A stretch of DNA of 64,000 nt from an uncultured Anderseniella sp. (GTDB lineage Bacteria; Pseudomonadota; Alphaproteobacteria; Rhizobiales; Aestuariivirgaceae): contig CANKYU010000002.1 of the NCBI GenBank assembly GCA_947488295.1, positions 868,001 to 932,000 of the forward strand, in the 5' to 3' direction. The stretch's first letter is position 1, and every line of letters begins with the position of its first letter. The notes below the pieces were generated by a model. That model made no database searches, was not told where the DNA came from, and worked only from the letters and a program-made list of their open reading frames with translations. Both the position numbers and the translations under genes were made by a program. Positions 62,559-64,000 of this stretch are shown here, one piece after another.

Positions 62559-64000
62559 TCAGCCCATGTCCTCGCCAACGAGTATTTCACGCTTGCCGGC
62601 ATGATTGGCAGCTGAAATCAGGCCCTCTTCCTCCATGCGTTCGATCAGGCTTGCCGCCTTGTTGTACCCGATGGACAATCTGCGCTGAATGTAGCTGGTG
62701 GAAACTTTCCTGTCGCGCAGGACAACCGCAACCGCCTTGTCATACTGCTCATCACCCGAATTGCCACCCGGAGCGCCTGTATCAAAACCACCACCGCCGT
62801 CTTCACCGGTATCCTCGGTGACAGCGTCCACGTAATCCGGTGCGGCCTGGGTTTTCAGATAGGCGACGATCTGCTCGACCTCGTCATCGGACACAAACGG
62901 TGCATGCAATCGTGAAATGCGGCCGCCACCGGCCATGAACAGGTTGTCACCCTGACCGAGCAGCTGTTCGGCACCCTGTTCGCCGAGAATGGTGCGGCTG
63001 TCGATCTTGGAAGTCACCTGGAAGGAGATGCGGGTCGGGAAATTGGCCTTGATGGTGCCGGTGATGACATCCACCGAAGGCCGCTGCGTTGCCATGATCA
63101 CATGAATGCCGGCAGCACGTGCCATTTGTGCCAGGCGCTGAACGGCGCCTTCGATGTCCTTGCCCGCGACCATCATGAGATCGGCCATTTCATCAATGAT
63201 GACCACGATGTAGGGCAATGGCGACAGGTCCATCTGCTCTTCTTCGTAGATTGGCGCGCCGTTCTCAGGATCAAACCCGGTCTGGATCTGGCGGGTGAAC
63301 ACTTCACCTTTTTTCTGGGCCTGTTCGGCGCGCGCATTGTAGCCGTCAATGTTGCGCACACCCAGCTTGGACATCTTGCGGTAGCGTTCCTCCATCTCGC
63401 GGACAGCCCACTTCAGCGACACAACGGCCTTGTGCGGGTCGGTCACAACCGGGGCGAGCAGGTGCGGAATGCCTTCATACACCGACAATTCAAGCATTTT
63501 GGGGTCTATCATGATCAGCTTGCATTTATCAGGCGGCAGCCTGAACAGCAGCGACAGGATCATGGTGTTGATACCGACCGACTTGCCTGAGCCGGTTGTA
63601 CCGGCGATCAGCAGATGCGGCATGCGGGCAAGATCGGCAAAGGTCGGTTCACCGCCAATGTCCTTACCGAGCGCCATGGCCAGCTTCTGCTTGGTTTTCT
63701 CGAAGTCCCTGGAGGCCAGCAATTCGCGAAGATAAACGGTTTCGCGATTTGAATTCGGCATTTCGATACCGATCGCGTTACGTCCCGGCACCACCGCAAC
63801 ACGCACCGAAATGGCGCACATAGACCGTGCGATATCGTCTGCCAGTCCGATGACACGGGACGACTTGATGCCGGGCGCCGGCTCCAGTTCATACAGGGTT
63901 ACCACCGGTCCGGGGCGGACATTGATGATTTCGCCGCGAATGCCAAAGTCCTCAAGCACGCCTTCCAGCATGCGGGCGTTCTGTTCCAGCGCGTCGGCTG
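62559..64000 (-). CDS. ftsK: DNA translocase FtsK (N-terminal part beyond window)
   Basis: The C-terminal 480 residues of the septal DNA pump that orients and segregates chromosome termini. [19 protein letters not shown] opens the visible part. The motor has Walker [16 protein letters not shown], Walker [12 protein letters not shown], and [36 protein letters not shown]. The gamma domain ([44 protein letters not shown]) that reads KOPS is complete. The membrane and linker regions lie outside the window. It is followed by lolA and xthA. Confidence 0.96.
   Translation of the reverse strand, partial: ADALEQNARMLEGVLEDFGIRGEIINVRPGPVVTLYELEPAPGIKSSRVIGLADDIARSMCAISVRVAVVPGRNAIGIEMPNSNRETVYLRELLASRDFEKTKQKLAMALGKDIGGEPTFADLARMPHLLIAGTTGSGKSVGINTMILSLLFRLPPDKCKLIMIDPKMLELSVYEGIPHLLAPVVTDPHKAVVSLKWAVREMEERYRKMSKLGVRNIDGYNARAEQAQKKGEVFTRQIQTGFDPENGAPIYEEEQMDLSPLPYIVVIIDEMADLMMVAGKDIEGAVQRLAQMARAAGIHVIMATQRPSVDVITGTIKANFPTRISFQVTSKIDSRTILGEQGAEQLLGQGDNLFMAGGGRISRLHAPFVSDDEVEQIVAYLKTQAAPDYVDAVTEDTGEDGGGGFDTGAPGGNSGDEQYDKAVAVVLRDRKVSTSYIQRRLSIGYNKAASLIERMEEEGLISAANHAGKREILVGEDMG

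Noticed and set aside
1..64000. tRNA, rRNA, CRISPR, prophage, insertion sequence
   Set aside because: No tRNA-like cloverleaf with a T-loop, no transposase, integrase or phage protein and no spaced repeat array was recognised; gene-free spaces are mostly under 240 bases.

Overview
The window is ordinary, densely packed chromosome from an alphaproteobacterium. Gene order and protein families point to the Hyphomicrobiales (Rhizobiales) or a close relative: hisB-DUF2628-hisH-hisA-hisF-hisE-coaA, mltA-smr-xre, ppsR-maf-aroE-coaE-dnaQ, and hemE-hemJ-rho-mnmE-mnmG-rsmG-parA-parB-holA-lptE-leuS. The base composition is fairly GC-rich. I assign no genus. I found about 66 protein genes and no rRNA, tRNA, CRISPR array, prophage or insertion sequence.

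Layout. 1-5 kb: mutS (3' end outside the window), a hybrid sensor kinase, and a GcvA-like LysR regulator facing a tiny ORF across an operator-like palindrome. 5-9.7 kb (minus strand): comM, a DUF1993 gene, gshB, yraN, rsmI. 9.8-19.9 kb: an LppC lipoprotein, hemW-rdgB-rph, then the heat-shock block hrcA-grpE, an alkB-like gene, dnaK-dnaJ, and a DUF1330 gene. 20-26 kb: an SRPBCC gene, dapB-gpmA, an AraC-MGMT repair fusion, DUF2244, nth, an EI24/CysZ-like gene, a PfkB kinase. 26-30.5 kb (minus): coaA and the his cluster. 30.6-32.6 kb: hslVU. 32.5-36.8 kb: xre-smr-mltA-timA facing fxsA-secB. 36.9-39.3 kb: an apparent accessory insertion (cupin, YcaC-like hydrolase, LysR). 39.3-42.9 kb (minus): dnaQ-coaE-aroE-maf-ppsR.

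At 42.93-43.31 kb lies the longest stretch without a gene. It is AT-rich with several DnaA-box-like sites. It sits between divergent ppsR and hemE, the same setting as the Caulobacter chromosomal origin, so I read it as the probable oriC. To its right run hemE-hemJ-rho, a DUF255 gene (minus), mnmE-mnmG-rsmG-parA-parB. Two near-perfect parS sites and a perfect DnaA box lie between mnmE and mnmG, and a third parS lies inside rsmG. Origin, centromere and ParAB are therefore within about 11 kb. The rest is holA-lptE-leuS (minus), a YggS-like PLP protein, an L,D-transpeptidase, a response regulator with a cyclic-nucleotide-binding protein, and xthA-lolA-ftsK (ftsK 5' end outside the window).

The genes are mainly housekeeping: replication origin and segregation, mismatch and base-excision repair, chaperones and heat-shock proteolysis, histidine, lysine, shikimate and heme synthesis, tRNA and rRNA modification, and envelope assembly. 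I found no clearly new multi-gene system. The items most worth a second look are the origin/parS architecture, three RpoH-like promoters sharing CTTGAT-N17, overlapping dyads between timA and fxsA, and the two LysR-operator modules.
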